Origin: Streptacidiphilus sp. P02-A3a
GTDB taxonomy: Bacteria > Actinomycetota > Actinomycetes > Streptomycetales > Streptomycetaceae
Direction: 5' to 3'
NCBI RefSeq assembly: GCF_014084105.1
Contig: NZ_CP048289.1
Coordinates: forward strand, 3,729,922 to 3,793,921
DNA: 64,000 nucleotides
This document shows, in pieces, positions 47,747 through 56,290 of this stretch; position 1 is the first letter of the stretch, and each line of letters begins with the position of its first letter. The position numbers were made by a program, and so were the translations under genes. The notes under the pieces were generated by a model. It searched no databases and had not been told where the DNA came from. It saw only the letters and a list, made by a program, of their open reading frames with translations.

Positions 47747-49261
47747 TCAGGCGGGATCACGGTGGGGGAGGTAGATGTTCAGGGCGTGGGGTGCCTTGTC
47801 CAGGATCAGGGTCTCGGTGGCGGGAGCTATCTCCCCGTCGCGGGAGTAGTGCGCCGTTCGGTTGATGCCCTCCCGGTTGATGCCGTCGATGCGCAGGTGT
47901 GAGACAGTCGCTGCCTGGTAGACCCGCGACCGGGAAAGGGTGCCGGTGAGGAAGGCCGCCACCAGTCGGGTGCGGGCGAGGGGATGGCTGCCGTCGACCG
48001 CGCGGATGTCAAGCGTTCCGTCGTCCAGACTGCGACGGAACGTGGGGGCGAAGCCCGGCGGGTCGTAGCGGCCGTTGCCCGCGAACAGAAGCCAGAGATT
48101 GCGCTCCACTCCGTCAACGACCGCGCGCGTGGGTTTGCCCTGGGCCAGCACCCTCACCAACCCCACTCCCAGCGCGGGCCACTTGCCGAGGTACTTCTGC
48201 AACGATTCGCGGGCACGCACCAGTTCCGAATAGGCCCCGATGCTGAAGGTGTTGAGGAAGTAGGCCGCCTCCGGCTCGCTCTCCTCACCGCCCGCTGGGC
48301 CCGCCGGGGTCACCCGGCCCAGGTCCACGGATCCGCCGTGGCCTTCCTGGACGGCGGTGACCGCATCGCGCAGGGTGAAGATGCCCAGGTCAGCAGCGAA
48401 GTGGTTCAAGGTGCCGCCTGGGAAGACCGCGAGCGGGAGCCGACGCTCTGCCGCGACCAACGCCGCGGCGTTGACGGTGCCGTCCCCGCCGACGACGCCC
48501 AGCGCACCGACGGCTCCGCGAGCCTGCACGTCGGTCGCGGCCTGTTCGAGCAGAGCCCGCAGGTCCTGGTCCTCCTCGCGGACCCGCAGGTCCACCTGGG
48601 GCAGTTGGGCGCGTAGCTCCGACGCCACGCTGTGGGAGCTGCCCGAAGAGCTGTTGACCACCACGATCAGGCCCTGGCCCGCAGGCAGCGCCGGCACGTC
48701 GACCCAGGCACCAGCGGCTTTGGCGGGGGAGTCGTCGCGCAGGGGCCACCACCGCAGCGTGAGCGCGGCCATCGCCGTGCCCAGCGCCGCTCCGGCGATC
48801 ACGTCCCCTGGGTAGTGGGCTCCCGTGTAGACGCGCGAAGCGGCCACTGCTGCCGCCAACGGGATGGCCGCGGCGCCCAGCCACGGTGCCTCCAGCGTGA
48901 CCCCTGCGGCGAAGGCGGCAGCGGAGGCCGAATGCCCGGACGGGAACGAGGTGGTGATCGGTGGACGCAGCAAACGGCGGGCCATCGGCACGGTGTCGGT
49001 GGCTGGGCGTCGGCGACCGGTGAGCTGCTTGGCGACGACGTTGGCGGCCATTGACGCCATGGCGAGGGAGCCGATGCCACGCATGGCGGCGCGGCGGGCG
49101 CCGCGGTTGCGTGAGAGCCCGAGCGCCGCGGCCCCGGCCAGCCACAGTACTCCGTGATCGGCGGTGCGTCCCAGGCGCGGTAGGACAGAGTCCAGGCCGC
49201 GTGGATGCGCCGCTGCCACGCGTTCGAAGAGGCGCACATCAAGCTTCTCCAGTCGTCCCAT
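47747..49261 (-). CDS. PAP2 phosphatase / diacylglycerol kinase-like fusion
   Basis: 504 residues from ATG 49261. Residues about 20-200 are a PAP2 (type 2 phosphatidic acid phosphatase) membrane domain with all three signature motifs: KQLTGRRRPATD, FPSGHSASA and SRVYTGAHYPGD. Residues about 215-500 are a diacylglycerol/sphingosine kinase catalytic domain: VVVNSSSGSSHS, VGGDGTVNAAA, FPGGTLNHFAADLG. The protein could therefore both remove and add phosphate on lipids, or on undecaprenyl carriers. Such fusions are known in actinomycetes, but the physiological lipid is not established. Longer in-frame starts exist upstream; the chosen ATG leads directly into the family N-terminus LEKLDVRLFERVA. 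Confidence 0.87.
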   Translation of the reverse strand: MGRLEKLDVRLFERVAAAHPRGLDSVLPRLGRTADHGVLWLAGAAALGLSRNRGARRAAMRGIGSLAMASMAANVVAKQLTGRRRPATDTVPMARRLLRPPITTSFPSGHSASAAAFAAGVTLEAPWLGAAAIPLAAAVAASRVYTGAHYPGDVIAGAALGTAMAALTLRWWPLRDDSPAKAAGAWVDVPALPAGQGLIVVVNSSSGSSHSVASELRAQLPQVDLRVREEDQDLRALLEQAATDVQARGAVGALGVVGGDGTVNAAALVAAERRLPLAVFPGGTLNHFAADLGIFTLRDAVTAVQEGHGGSVDLGRVTPAGPAGGEESEPEAAYFLNTFSIGAYSELVRARESLQKYLGKWPALGVGLVRVLAQGKPTRAVVDGVERNLWLLFAGNGRYDPPGFAPTFRRSLDDGTLDIRAVDGSHPLARTRLVAAFLTGTLSRSRVYQAATVSHLRIDGINREGINRTAHYSRDGEIAPATETLILDKAPHALNIYLPHRDPA

Positions 49262-49388
49262 GCCCGCCGGATACCCCGATCGGCTCCGCACAAGCGACTG
49301 GGTTTTCGAGCGCGTGCACTGTCCTCGCTCGGGCAGACGTGAACAGAGCGGTGCGCGCGGCGCACCCGAACCCTGAGGGAGGGTCATC

Positions 49389-50246
49389 GTGGCGTCTTCG
49401 CACGCACACAGGGGAGGCACCGGTGCGGGCGACCGCCGCCATTCTTCCCCTACGTCGATCCGGCACCCCAGTGAGAAGGGCGCGTTGCGGGCCGCGGGCC
49501 GCGCGGGCTTCGTGGCCCGGGGAGTGGTCTATGTACTGATCGGTGTCCTCGCACTTGAGATCGCGTTCGGCAAGGGCGGTGCCGAGGCGGACCGTCAGGG
49601 AGCGCTCCACCAGGTCGCCTCCCAGCCCTTCGGCCGGACGATGCTCTGGATCCTGGTGGTCGGTTTCGCGTGCATGACCCTGTGGCGCGCCTCGCTGGCG
49701 GTGCTGGGAGAGGGCGGTCAGAAGAAGACCGGCAGCCGGGTCCTCAGCGCCGGCCGCGCGGCGTTCTACGCCTCGGTGTGCTGGGGGACCGCCGCCTACG
49801 CGGCGGGGAGCGGGAGCCAGTCGGGCAGTGACGCCAAGTCCCAGGACTGGACCGCCTCCGCGCTCAAGCTCTCCGGCGGCCAGGTCCTGGTGGGAATCGC
49901 CGGAGCCGTCGTCTTCGGGGTTGGCGTAGGCGTCGTGGTCAACGCCATCCGGCGCACGTTCCTCAAGAAGCTGGACACCGCCACGATGAGCGCACGCACC
50001 CGCAAGGCCGTGACCGCCCTGGGCATGGGCGGCAATACCGCTCGCGGGACCGTCTTCGTCGGAGCTGGGGTGTTCATCGTGGTCGCCGCCGTCCGCTTCG
50101 ACCCGCACCAGGCCAAGGGCATGGACGCCACCCTGCACAGCTTCGCTCACACCCCGGTCGGCCCCTGGCTGCTGGTCCTGGTCGCCCTGGGCCTGGTCCT
50201 GTTCGGCGTCTTCTCCTTCGCCTGCGCCCGTTGGCGCAGGCTCTGA
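49389..50246 (+). CDS. DUF1206 membrane protein
   Basis: 285 residues from GTG 49389. After a polar 35-residue N-terminus there are six membrane helices in three pairs, each pair opened by a similar motif: GRAGFVARGVVYVLIGVLAL, AGRAAFYASVCWGTAAY and GGNTARGTVFVGAGVFIVVA. This is the three-fold DUF1206 repeat. No function is known. It is divergent from the PAP2-kinase gene. Confidence 0.88.
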   Translation: MASSHAHRGGTGAGDRRHSSPTSIRHPSEKGALRAAGRAGFVARGVVYVLIGVLALEIAFGKGGAEADRQGALHQVASQPFGRTMLWILVVGFACMTLWRASLAVLGEGGQKKTGSRVLSAGRAAFYASVCWGTAAYAAGSGSQSGSDAKSQDWTASALKLSGGQVLVGIAGAVVFGVGVGVVVNAIRRTFLKKLDTATMSARTRKAVTALGMGGNTARGTVFVGAGVFIVVAAVRFDPHQAKGMDATLHSFAHTPVGPWLLVLVALGLVLFGVFSFACARWRRL

Positions 50247-50256
50247 CCAACGACTC

Positions 50257-50385
50257 TCACACCGCATGTCCTGCCTTTGCCAGCCGCACCCGGCGCAGCG
50301 CCTCCCCCGGCCGGCCCTGGAGCAGCGACGCGAACGTGTTCGTGATGCCCAGGTACGCCGACCTCAGCAGACACCGAAAGCCCAT
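50257..50385 (-). pseudogene. Transposase N-terminal remnant
   Basis: A 42-codon minus-strand frame reads MGFRCLLRSAYLGITNTFAS, recalling the LxxLAYLxVTNxFAxLRL leader of Streptomyces integrase-type (IS481/IS3-like) transposases, where RLLPMSDRDKD would follow. Here it turns into unrelated LLQGRPGEALRR and stops. Probably a short relic; weak evidence. Confidence 0.4.
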
Positions 50386-50422
50386 CCCACCTGCATGGAC
50401 GAGGTGTTCGGCAAGGGCTGGG

Positions 50423-53400
50423 TCAGTAGACGTCGCGGATGTAGCGGCGGTCGGCGGCGAGTTGGCGGATGTGGATGTCGGCCTGCTCCTCGTCGAGGCC
50501 GCCGTGGGCGACCGCTATCTCGCGCAGGGTGCGGTCGACGTCCTTGGCCATGCGGGTGGCGTCGCCGCAGACGTAGACGTGGGCGCCGTCGTTCAGCCAG
50601 TCCCACAGGCGCGGACCGTGTTCGCGCATGCGGTCCTGGACGTAGACCTTGGCCCGCTGGTCGCGGGAGAAGGCGAGGTCGAGCCGGTCCAGGTGGCCCG
50701 AGCGGTGGAAGCCGGTGAGTTCGTCGCGGTAGTAGAAGTCGGTGGCCTGCCGCTGCTCGCCGAAGAACAGCCAGTTGCGGCCGGTGGCGCCACGGGCCCG
50801 GCGCTCCTCCAGGAAGCCGATGAACGGCGCGACCCCGGTACCCGGGCCGATCATGATCATGGGGGTGCGCGGGTCGGCGGGCGGCCGGAAGTGCGCGGAG
50901 CGCTGGACGAAGACCGGCACCGGTCCGTCGTTGGCGTCGTCGGCCAGGTAGCCGGAGCACACCCCGGTACGCGGGTCGCCCCGCTCGTTGCGGTAGCGCA
51001 CGACGGAGACGGTGAGCCGCACCTCGTGCGGGTGGGCGAGCGGGCTGGACGAGATGGAGTAGAGGCGCGGTTGCAGCGGTTTCAGGACGGCAGCCCACTC
51101 CCCGGCGCCGGCCCGGACCGGGTGGCCGATGATCACGTCGACCGCCTGGCGGCGCCAACTCCACTTCGCCAGCTCGCCCTTGTTGTCCGGGCGGAGCAGT
51201 TGCCGCAGGCCCCGGTCGCTGCTGCGCTCGGCGACGAAGCGGAGCAGGTCGGGGGTGATCCGGGCGATCTCCAGCCGGTGGCGCAGCGCCTCGCCGAGCG
51301 GGAGCTCGCCCGCGCCGGACAGGACGACCGGCTCGGCCGGGTCCAGACCGGTGGCCGCCAGCCACTGCTCCACCAACCGCGCGGAGTTGGCCGGCCAGAC
51401 GCCCAGGGCGTCCCCGGCCTGGTAGCTGAGGTGGCCCAGGTCGCCGCCACGCGTGTCGAAGGCGAACTGGCGTATCTCCTTGGCCGATCCGGGGAGGTTG
51501 AGCAGCCGGTTGCCGACCATCAGCGCGGCGAAGGGGGAGGCCTTGGAGTAGCCGTTCCCGGTCTGCGGCGTCCCGGGCACGGCGGGCGTCGCGGGTGCGG
51601 CGGGGGCGGTGCTCGCCGCGGGGGACGCCGGGCTGTCGGGGCCGATGGCGGCCAGGGCGGTGAGGACCTGGTTCAGCCACTGCTCGGTGTCCTGCTGGAA
51701 GTCCGGCTCGCAGTCGGTGCGCGGGGCCAGCCGGGTGGCGCCCAGATCGTGCAGCCGCTGGTCGATCCGGCGACCGTGGCCGCAGAAGTCGTCGTAGCTG
51801 GAGTCACCGAGGGCCAGCACCGAGTACCGCAGGCCGCTCGCCCCGGCCGGGTCGCCGGTGCTGAGCGCCTGCCAGAAGGCCGCGCCGTTGTCGGGGGGCT
51901 CGCCGTCGCCGAAGGTACTGGTGACCACCAGCACGATGGCGCCGGGGCGCAGCACCTCGGGGGTGCAGTCGTCCATGCTGAGCGCCCGGGGCTGCCAGCC
52001 CGCCTCGGCCAGCCGCCGGACGCCGGCCCCGGCCGCCGCCTCGGCGTTGCCGGTCTGCGAGGCCCACAGCACCACCACCTCCCGCCGCGCGGCGTCCGCG
52101 TCGTCCTGGGCGGCGGTCGGCGGTGCGGCCGGGTTCGGCGCGGTGCGCGAGAACACCCCGGCCAGCAGTCCGTTGACCCAGTGGGCCCGCTCGGGGGCGA
52201 CCGGCGCCGACCCCGGCAGCACCGGCACGGCGGCGGTGCCGACGGGGCGTTCGACGCTGCCGAGGCCGGTGAGGAAGCCGGACAGGTAGAGGCGTTCCTC
52301 AGCGGTGAAGACCGGCGGTGCCACGGCCTCCAGCCCCAGCAGGCCGCCCAGCGCGGTGATCGGGTCGGTGGCCGGTTCGCCTCCCGCCGCGGAGCCCGGC
52401 GACGCGGGCGCGGCGGGCGCGGCGGGCGCGGCCGGTTCGGCCGGTACTGCGGCGGCGACCCTGGTCAGGCTCACCGCGCAGAACTTGAACTCGGGCTGGA
52501 ACGAGACCGGGTCGACCGCGTCGTTGGTGACCGCGTTCAGGGCCAGGCTCTCGCCGAACAGGTCGTTCCAGTGGAACGGCGCGAAGCAGTTCCCCGGCCG
52601 CACCCGGTCGGTCAGTACGGCGGGCAGCACCGCCCGGCCGCGCCGGGACGCGATCTGCACCCGGTCGCCCTCGGCGACGCCCAACTCCCGCGCGTCCCGA
52701 GGGTGGATCTCTACGAACGGGCCCGGGTTCAGCTTGTTGAGCTTGGCCACCCGGCCGGTCTTGGTCAGGGTGTGCCACTGGTGCTGCAACCGGCCGGTGT
52801 TCAGTACGAACGGGAAGTCGTCGTCCGGGAGTTCGGCGGCGGGCAGGTGCGGACGCGGGTGGAACACGGCGCGCCCGCTGGCGGTGGGGAACAGCAGCCG
52901 GGGGCGGCTGCCGTCGGCGCGCTCGGCCGGGGGCAGCCCGGCGGCGCCGTCGTTCAGGTAGCGGATCGGGTTGCGGTCGCCGCCCTCGGCGTCGGCGCTG
53001 GGCCACTGCACCGGGGTCTCCCGCAGCCGCTGGTAGCTGACGCCGCGCAGGTCGTAGCCGGTCCTCGGGTTCCACGCCCGCTTGATCTCCTCGAACACCT
53101 CCTCGGCGCTGCCGTAGTCGAACGCCTCGGCGTAGCCCATCTCGGCGGCCACCCTGGCGATCAACTGCCAGTCGGGCAGCGCCTGTCCGGGAGCGTCGAC
53201 GGCCTTCCGCAGCAGCGTCAGGTCGCGCTCGGAGTTGACCATGACGCCCTCGGTCTCGGCCCACATGGCGGCGGGCAGCACCACGTCGGCGTAGCCGTTG
53301 GTCTCGGTGTCGGCGTAGACGTCCTGGGTGACCACGAACTCGGCGGCGCGCAGCCCGTCGATGACGGTCTGCCGGTTGGCGACCGAGGCGACCGGGTTGG

Positions 53401-54655
53401 TGCAGATGATCCAGCAGGCCTTGATCCCGCCCTCGGCCATCCGGGAGAACAGCTCGACCGTGCCCTGGCCGACGTCGGTGCGCAGGGTGCCCGGCTCCAG
53501 GCCCCACAGCGACTCGGTGAACGCCCGGTCCTCGGCGTCCAGCACCGAGCGCTGACCCGGCAGGCCCGGGCCCATGTAGCCCATCTCCCGGCCGCCCATC
53601 GCGTTCGGCTGGCCGGTCAGCGAGAACGGGCCGCTGCCCGGGCGGCAGATCGCGCCGGTGGCCAGGTGCAGGTTGCACAACGCGTTGGTGTTCCAGGTGC
53701 CGTGGGTGCTCTGGTTCAGCCCCATCGTCCAGCAGCTCATCCACTCCCCGGCCTCGCCGATCCACCGCGCGGCCTGCCGGATGTCCGCCTCGGCCAGGCC
53801 GGTGAGCTCGGCCACCCGGTCCGGCGGGTAGTCCTCCAGGAACTCCGGCATCGCCTCCCAGCCCTCGGTGAACCGCTCGACGAAGGCCCGGTCGGTGTGG
53901 CCGTCACGGACCAGCAGGTGCAGCAGGCCGTTCAGCAGGGCCAGGTCGGTGCCCGGCCTGACCTGGAGGAACAGGTCGGCCTTGGCGGCGGTGGCGCTGC
54001 GCCGCGGGTCCACCACGATCAGCTTCGCGCCCGCCTTCACCCGCTCCATCATCCGCAGGAACAGGATCGGGTGGCAGTCGGCCATGTTGGCGCCGATGAC
54101 GAAGAAGACATCGGCGTGCTCGAAGTCCCGGTACGAGCCAGGGGGGCCGTCCGCGCCCAGCGACAGCTTGTAGCCGCTGCCCGCGCTGGCCATGCACAGA
54201 CGGGAGTTGGACTCGATCTGGTTGGTCCGCACGAAGCCCTTGGCCAGTTTGTTCGCCAGGTACTGCGCCTCCAGCGTCATCTGCCCGGACACGTAGAACG
54301 CCACCGCGTCCGGTCCGTGGGTGTCGATGACCTGCCGCAGCCGCCGCGCGGTCGCGGTGATCGCCGCGTCCACACCGGTCTCGGTCGGCTCCGCGCCGCG
54401 CTCGGGCCGCACCAGCGCGGCGGTCAGCCGTCCGGAGTCGGAGGCCAGCAGGTCCGCGCTGGTCGCGCCCTTGGTGCAGAGGCGTCCTGCGTTGGCCGGG
54501 TGGGCCTTGTCGCCGGACGCCCGGGTCACCCTGCGGCGTCCGGTCCCGGGGTCCGTGGCGACCTCCAGGACCAGTCCGCAGCCCACACCGCAGTACGAGC
54601 AGACGGTCCTGACCGCAGCGGTCTGCGGAGCCGGTGTCGTCACGGATACCCCCAT
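50423..54655 (-). CDS. nasA: Assimilatory nitrate reductase fused to CPR-like flavoprotein
   Basis: 1410 residues. Residues about 1-715 are a molybdopterin bis-MGD nitrate reductase of the NasA/NarB type. They include a 4Fe-4S motif (CSYCGVGCG ... LCTKG at about 19-62), MNSxLC-like [14 protein letters not shown], and a C-terminal molydopterin-dinucleotide domain ([18 protein letters not shown]). After an Ala/Pro linker come a flavodoxin domain (about 875-1010; [24 protein letters not shown]), an FAD domain ([18 protein letters not shown]) and an NADP-binding domain ([33 protein letters not shown], ending RRYIRDVY), as in sulfite reductase flavoprotein. One chain can thus carry electrons from NADPH to nitrate. 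A GlnR-like box lies 47 bp upstream. Confidence 0.92.
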   Translation of the reverse strand: MGVSVTTPAPQTAAVRTVCSYCGVGCGLVLEVATDPGTGRRRVTRASGDKAHPANAGRLCTKGATSADLLASDSGRLTAALVRPERGAEPTETGVDAAITATARRLRQVIDTHGPDAVAFYVSGQMTLEAQYLANKLAKGFVRTNQIESNSRLCMASAGSGYKLSLGADGPPGSYRDFEHADVFFVIGANMADCHPILFLRMMERVKAGAKLIVVDPRRSATAAKADLFLQVRPGTDLALLNGLLHLLVRDGHTDRAFVERFTEGWEAMPEFLEDYPPDRVAELTGLAEADIRQAARWIGEAGEWMSCWTMGLNQSTHGTWNTNALCNLHLATGAICRPGSGPFSLTGQPNAMGGREMGYMGPGLPGQRSVLDAEDRAFTESLWGLEPGTLRTDVGQGTVELFSRMAEGGIKACWIICTNPVASVANRQTVIDGLRAAEFVVTQDVYADTETNGYADVVLPAAMWAETEGVMVNSERDLTLLRKAVDAPGQALPDWQLIARVAAEMGYAEAFDYGSAEEVFEEIKRAWNPRTGYDLRGVSYQRLRETPVQWPSADAEGGDRNPIRYLNDGAAGLPPAERADGSRPRLLFPTASGRAVFHPRPHLPAAELPDDDFPFVLNTGRLQHQWHTLTKTGRVAKLNKLNPGPFVEIHPRDARELGVAEGDRVQIASRRGRAVLPAVLTDRVRPGNCFAPFHWNDLFGESLALNAVTNDAVDPVSFQPEFKFCAVSLTRVAAAVPAEPAAPAAPAAPASPGSAAGGEPATDPITALGGLLGLEAVAPPVFTAEERLYLSGFLTGLGSVERPVGTAAVPVLPGSAPVAPERAHWVNGLLAGVFSRTAPNPAAPPTAAQDDADAARREVVVLWASQTGNAEAAAGAGVRRLAEAGWQPRALSMDDCTPEVLRPGAIVLVVTSTFGDGEPPDNGAAFWQALSTGDPAGASGLRYSVLALGDSSYDDFCGHGRRIDQRLHDLGATRLAPRTDCEPDFQQDTEQWLNQVLTALAAIGPDSPASPAASTAPAAPATPAVPGTPQTGNGYSKASPFAALMVGNRLLNLPGSAKEIRQFAFDTRGGDLGHLSYQAGDALGVWPANSARLVEQWLAATGLDPAEPVVLSGAGELPLGEALRHRLEIARITPDLLRFVAERSSDRGLRQLLRPDNKGELAKWSWRRQAVDVIIGHPVRAGAGEWAAVLKPLQPRLYSISSSPLAHPHEVRLTVSVVRYRNERGDPRTGVCSGYLADDANDGPVPVFVQRSAHFRPPADPRTPMIMIGPGTGVAPFIGFLEERRARGATGRNWLFFGEQRQATDFYYRDELTGFHRSGHLDRLDLAFSRDQRAKVYVQDRMREHGPRLWDWLNDGAHVYVCGDATRMAKDVDRTLREIAVAHGGLDEEQADIHIRQLAADRRYIRDVY

Positions 54656-54701
54656 CGGATCAAGTGGGCCGACCCCACCGGACGCACCCTAGGAAGCAGC
54701 C

Positions 54702-54717
54702 GTTGCGCGAAGGTCAC
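54702..54717 (-). promoter_or_regulatory. GlnR-like box upstream of nitrate reductase
   Basis: On the minus strand, GTGAC-n6-GCAAC fits the GlnR half-site pair gTnAC-n6-GaAAC with one mismatch. It is 47 bp upstream of the nitrate reductase start. GlnR is the global nitrogen regulator in Streptomyces and controls nitrate genes there. Confidence 0.55.
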
Positions 54718-54808
54718 GCGGCCGGGTCGCCGGTGGTTACGTCTACCGCACGCGGCGGCGTCGGGCGCGTGAGCCGCGCCGACCGGCGCCGCCGGACCGG
54801 TCCGCGCG

Positions 54809-56020
54809 TCAGTCGGCGGCCAGCCGGTAGCCGCGCTTGAGCACCGTGCGGACCAGGCCTGCGTACGGGCCGAGCGCGGCCCGCAGCCGGGCGACGGCGG
54901 CCTCCACCGCGTGCTCGTCGGCGCTGCTGCCGACCCACACCCGGCGCAGCAGCTCGGCCCGGCTCAGTACCCGTCCGGGCTGGTCGGCGAGCACCCGCAG
55001 CAGCGCCGCCTGGGTCGGCGACAGCCACAGGCACTCCCCGGCGACCAGCACCGCGTTGCCCTGGAGCACCAGCAGGTGCTCGCCGAGCCGCAGTTCGCGG
55101 TTGCCCGCGGGCAGGGCCAGGGTGATCGAACGGACCAGCGAGCCGAGTCGGCCCCGGTCCGGGCACAGCGGGTGGATGCCGTGCTCCTCCAGCGGCCGGG
55201 CGCACAGCGGTCCGACGCAGACCGGCAGCACCCCGCCCTCCCGCGCGCCCGCGCCGAGCGCGCCCAGCACCTCGGCGTGCAGCCGCAGCGTGTGCGCGGC
55301 GTCCAGGAAGCCGGTGATGGCGGGGGCGCTGGTGAAGGCGATCGCCTGGACCTCGCGCCGTACCGTCTGCTCGACCAGCCGCCGGACCGCGTCCGGGTCC
55401 TCCGGCGGGCCCCAGCGGTAGACCGGCACCGAGATCACCTCGGCGCCGCGCTCCCGCAGCGCGGCCACGAAGCCGTCCAGCGGCGCGCCGTGCTCCTGCA
55501 CCGCGATCCGGCGTCCGCGCAGGTCCCGGGCGAGCAGCCAGGTCAGCAGCTCGCCGGTGCCCTCGCTCTGCGGGGAGAAGGACTCGCCCAGGCCGCTGGC
55601 CCGGACCGCGCCGGTCGCCTTCGGGCCCCGGCTGAGCACCACCGCGTCCCGGCAGGCGTCGGCCAGGCCCCGGCCCTGGCCCCAGCCGTCGGCCGCGCTC
55701 ATCCAGCCGCGCCAGCCGACCCCGGTGGTGGCCACCACGTAGTCCAGCGGCGCCGCCAGGCAGCGGTCGGTCGCCTGCCGCAGCGCCCGGTCGTCGCCCA
55801 GCGGCACGATCCGCACCGTCGGGGCCTCGACCACCCGCGCGCCACGCCGGGTGAGCAGAGCGGACAGCTCCTCGCGGCGGCGCGCGGCGGTGACGCCGAT
55901 GGTGAAGCCGGTCAGCAGGCCCGCCAGCGGGTCGCCCGGCGGCTCGGCCTGCGGGTCGGCCTGCGGGTCGGGCTCGGCGGACCCGGGCGGACCGGTGTCG
56001 GATGTGTGACCAGTTGTCAT
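54809..56020 (-). CDS. nnaR: NnaR-like regulator: HemD-type domain plus winged helix
   Basis: 403 residues from ATG 56020. Residues about 35-295 are a uroporphyrinogen-III synthase (HemD) fold (FTIGVTAARRREELSALLTR, VVATTGVGWRGWM, AIAFTSAPAITGFL). Residues about 310-400 are an OmpR-type winged helix (LSPTQAALLRVLADQPGRVL, SRAELLRRVWVGSSADEHAV, VRTVLKRGYRLAAD). This build matches NnaR, which works with GlnR on nitrate/nitrite genes in Streptomyces and mycobacteria, and databases often call it uroporphyrinogen-III synthase. Its position divergent from nirB and next to the nitrate reductase supports the regulatory role. It could still have enzymatic activity for siroheme. Confidence 0.82.
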   Translation of the reverse strand: MTTGHTSDTGPPGSAEPDPQADPQAEPPGDPLAGLLTGFTIGVTAARRREELSALLTRRGARVVEAPTVRIVPLGDDRALRQATDRCLAAPLDYVVATTGVGWRGWMSAADGWGQGRGLADACRDAVVLSRGPKATGAVRASGLGESFSPQSEGTGELLTWLLARDLRGRRIAVQEHGAPLDGFVAALRERGAEVISVPVYRWGPPEDPDAVRRLVEQTVRREVQAIAFTSAPAITGFLDAAHTLRLHAEVLGALGAGAREGGVLPVCVGPLCARPLEEHGIHPLCPDRGRLGSLVRSITLALPAGNRELRLGEHLLVLQGNAVLVAGECLWLSPTQAALLRVLADQPGRVLSRAELLRRVWVGSSADEHAVEAAVARLRAALGPYAGLVRTVLKRGYRLAAD

Positions 56021-56043
56021 GTCGTGAAGGCTGCGGCACCGGC

Positions 56044-56081
56044 GTTTCACCGTTGTTGCACCGCCGTCACGCCCGCGTTAG
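56044..56081. promoter_or_regulatory. Four-part GlnR-like box between nnaR and nirB
   Basis: Read on the minus strand: CTAAC-n6-GTGAC-n6-GCAAC-n6-GAAAC. All half-sites are phased at exactly 11 bp, as in the GlnR consensus of alternating gTnAC and GaAAC. It lies 24 bp from the nnaR start and about 210 bp from nirB, so it could serve both promoters. Confidence 0.65.
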
Positions 56082-56290
56082 CGCGTCGACCTCAGGGATA
56101 CGGCAGATGTCGTCCCGGTCACCGTAGGGGGGAGTCGCGGTGAGGGACTGGTACCGCCGCGGCAACACGGGCGACCCGGCCCGGAAACGCGCGGCGTTGA
56201 CGCTGGGTGACATGGCTCGGACTCCCGGGCCGCACCGGCCCGCGCATCCCGGGGCCCGGGCACCGCATCCACACCCCGAGGAGCCCGTCC

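Noticed and set aside
54809-56020. Plain uroporphyrinogen-III synthase for heme synthesis
   Set aside because: The C-terminal OmpR-type winged helix and the position between nitrate genes fit NnaR better. An enzymatic role remains possible but is not the main call.
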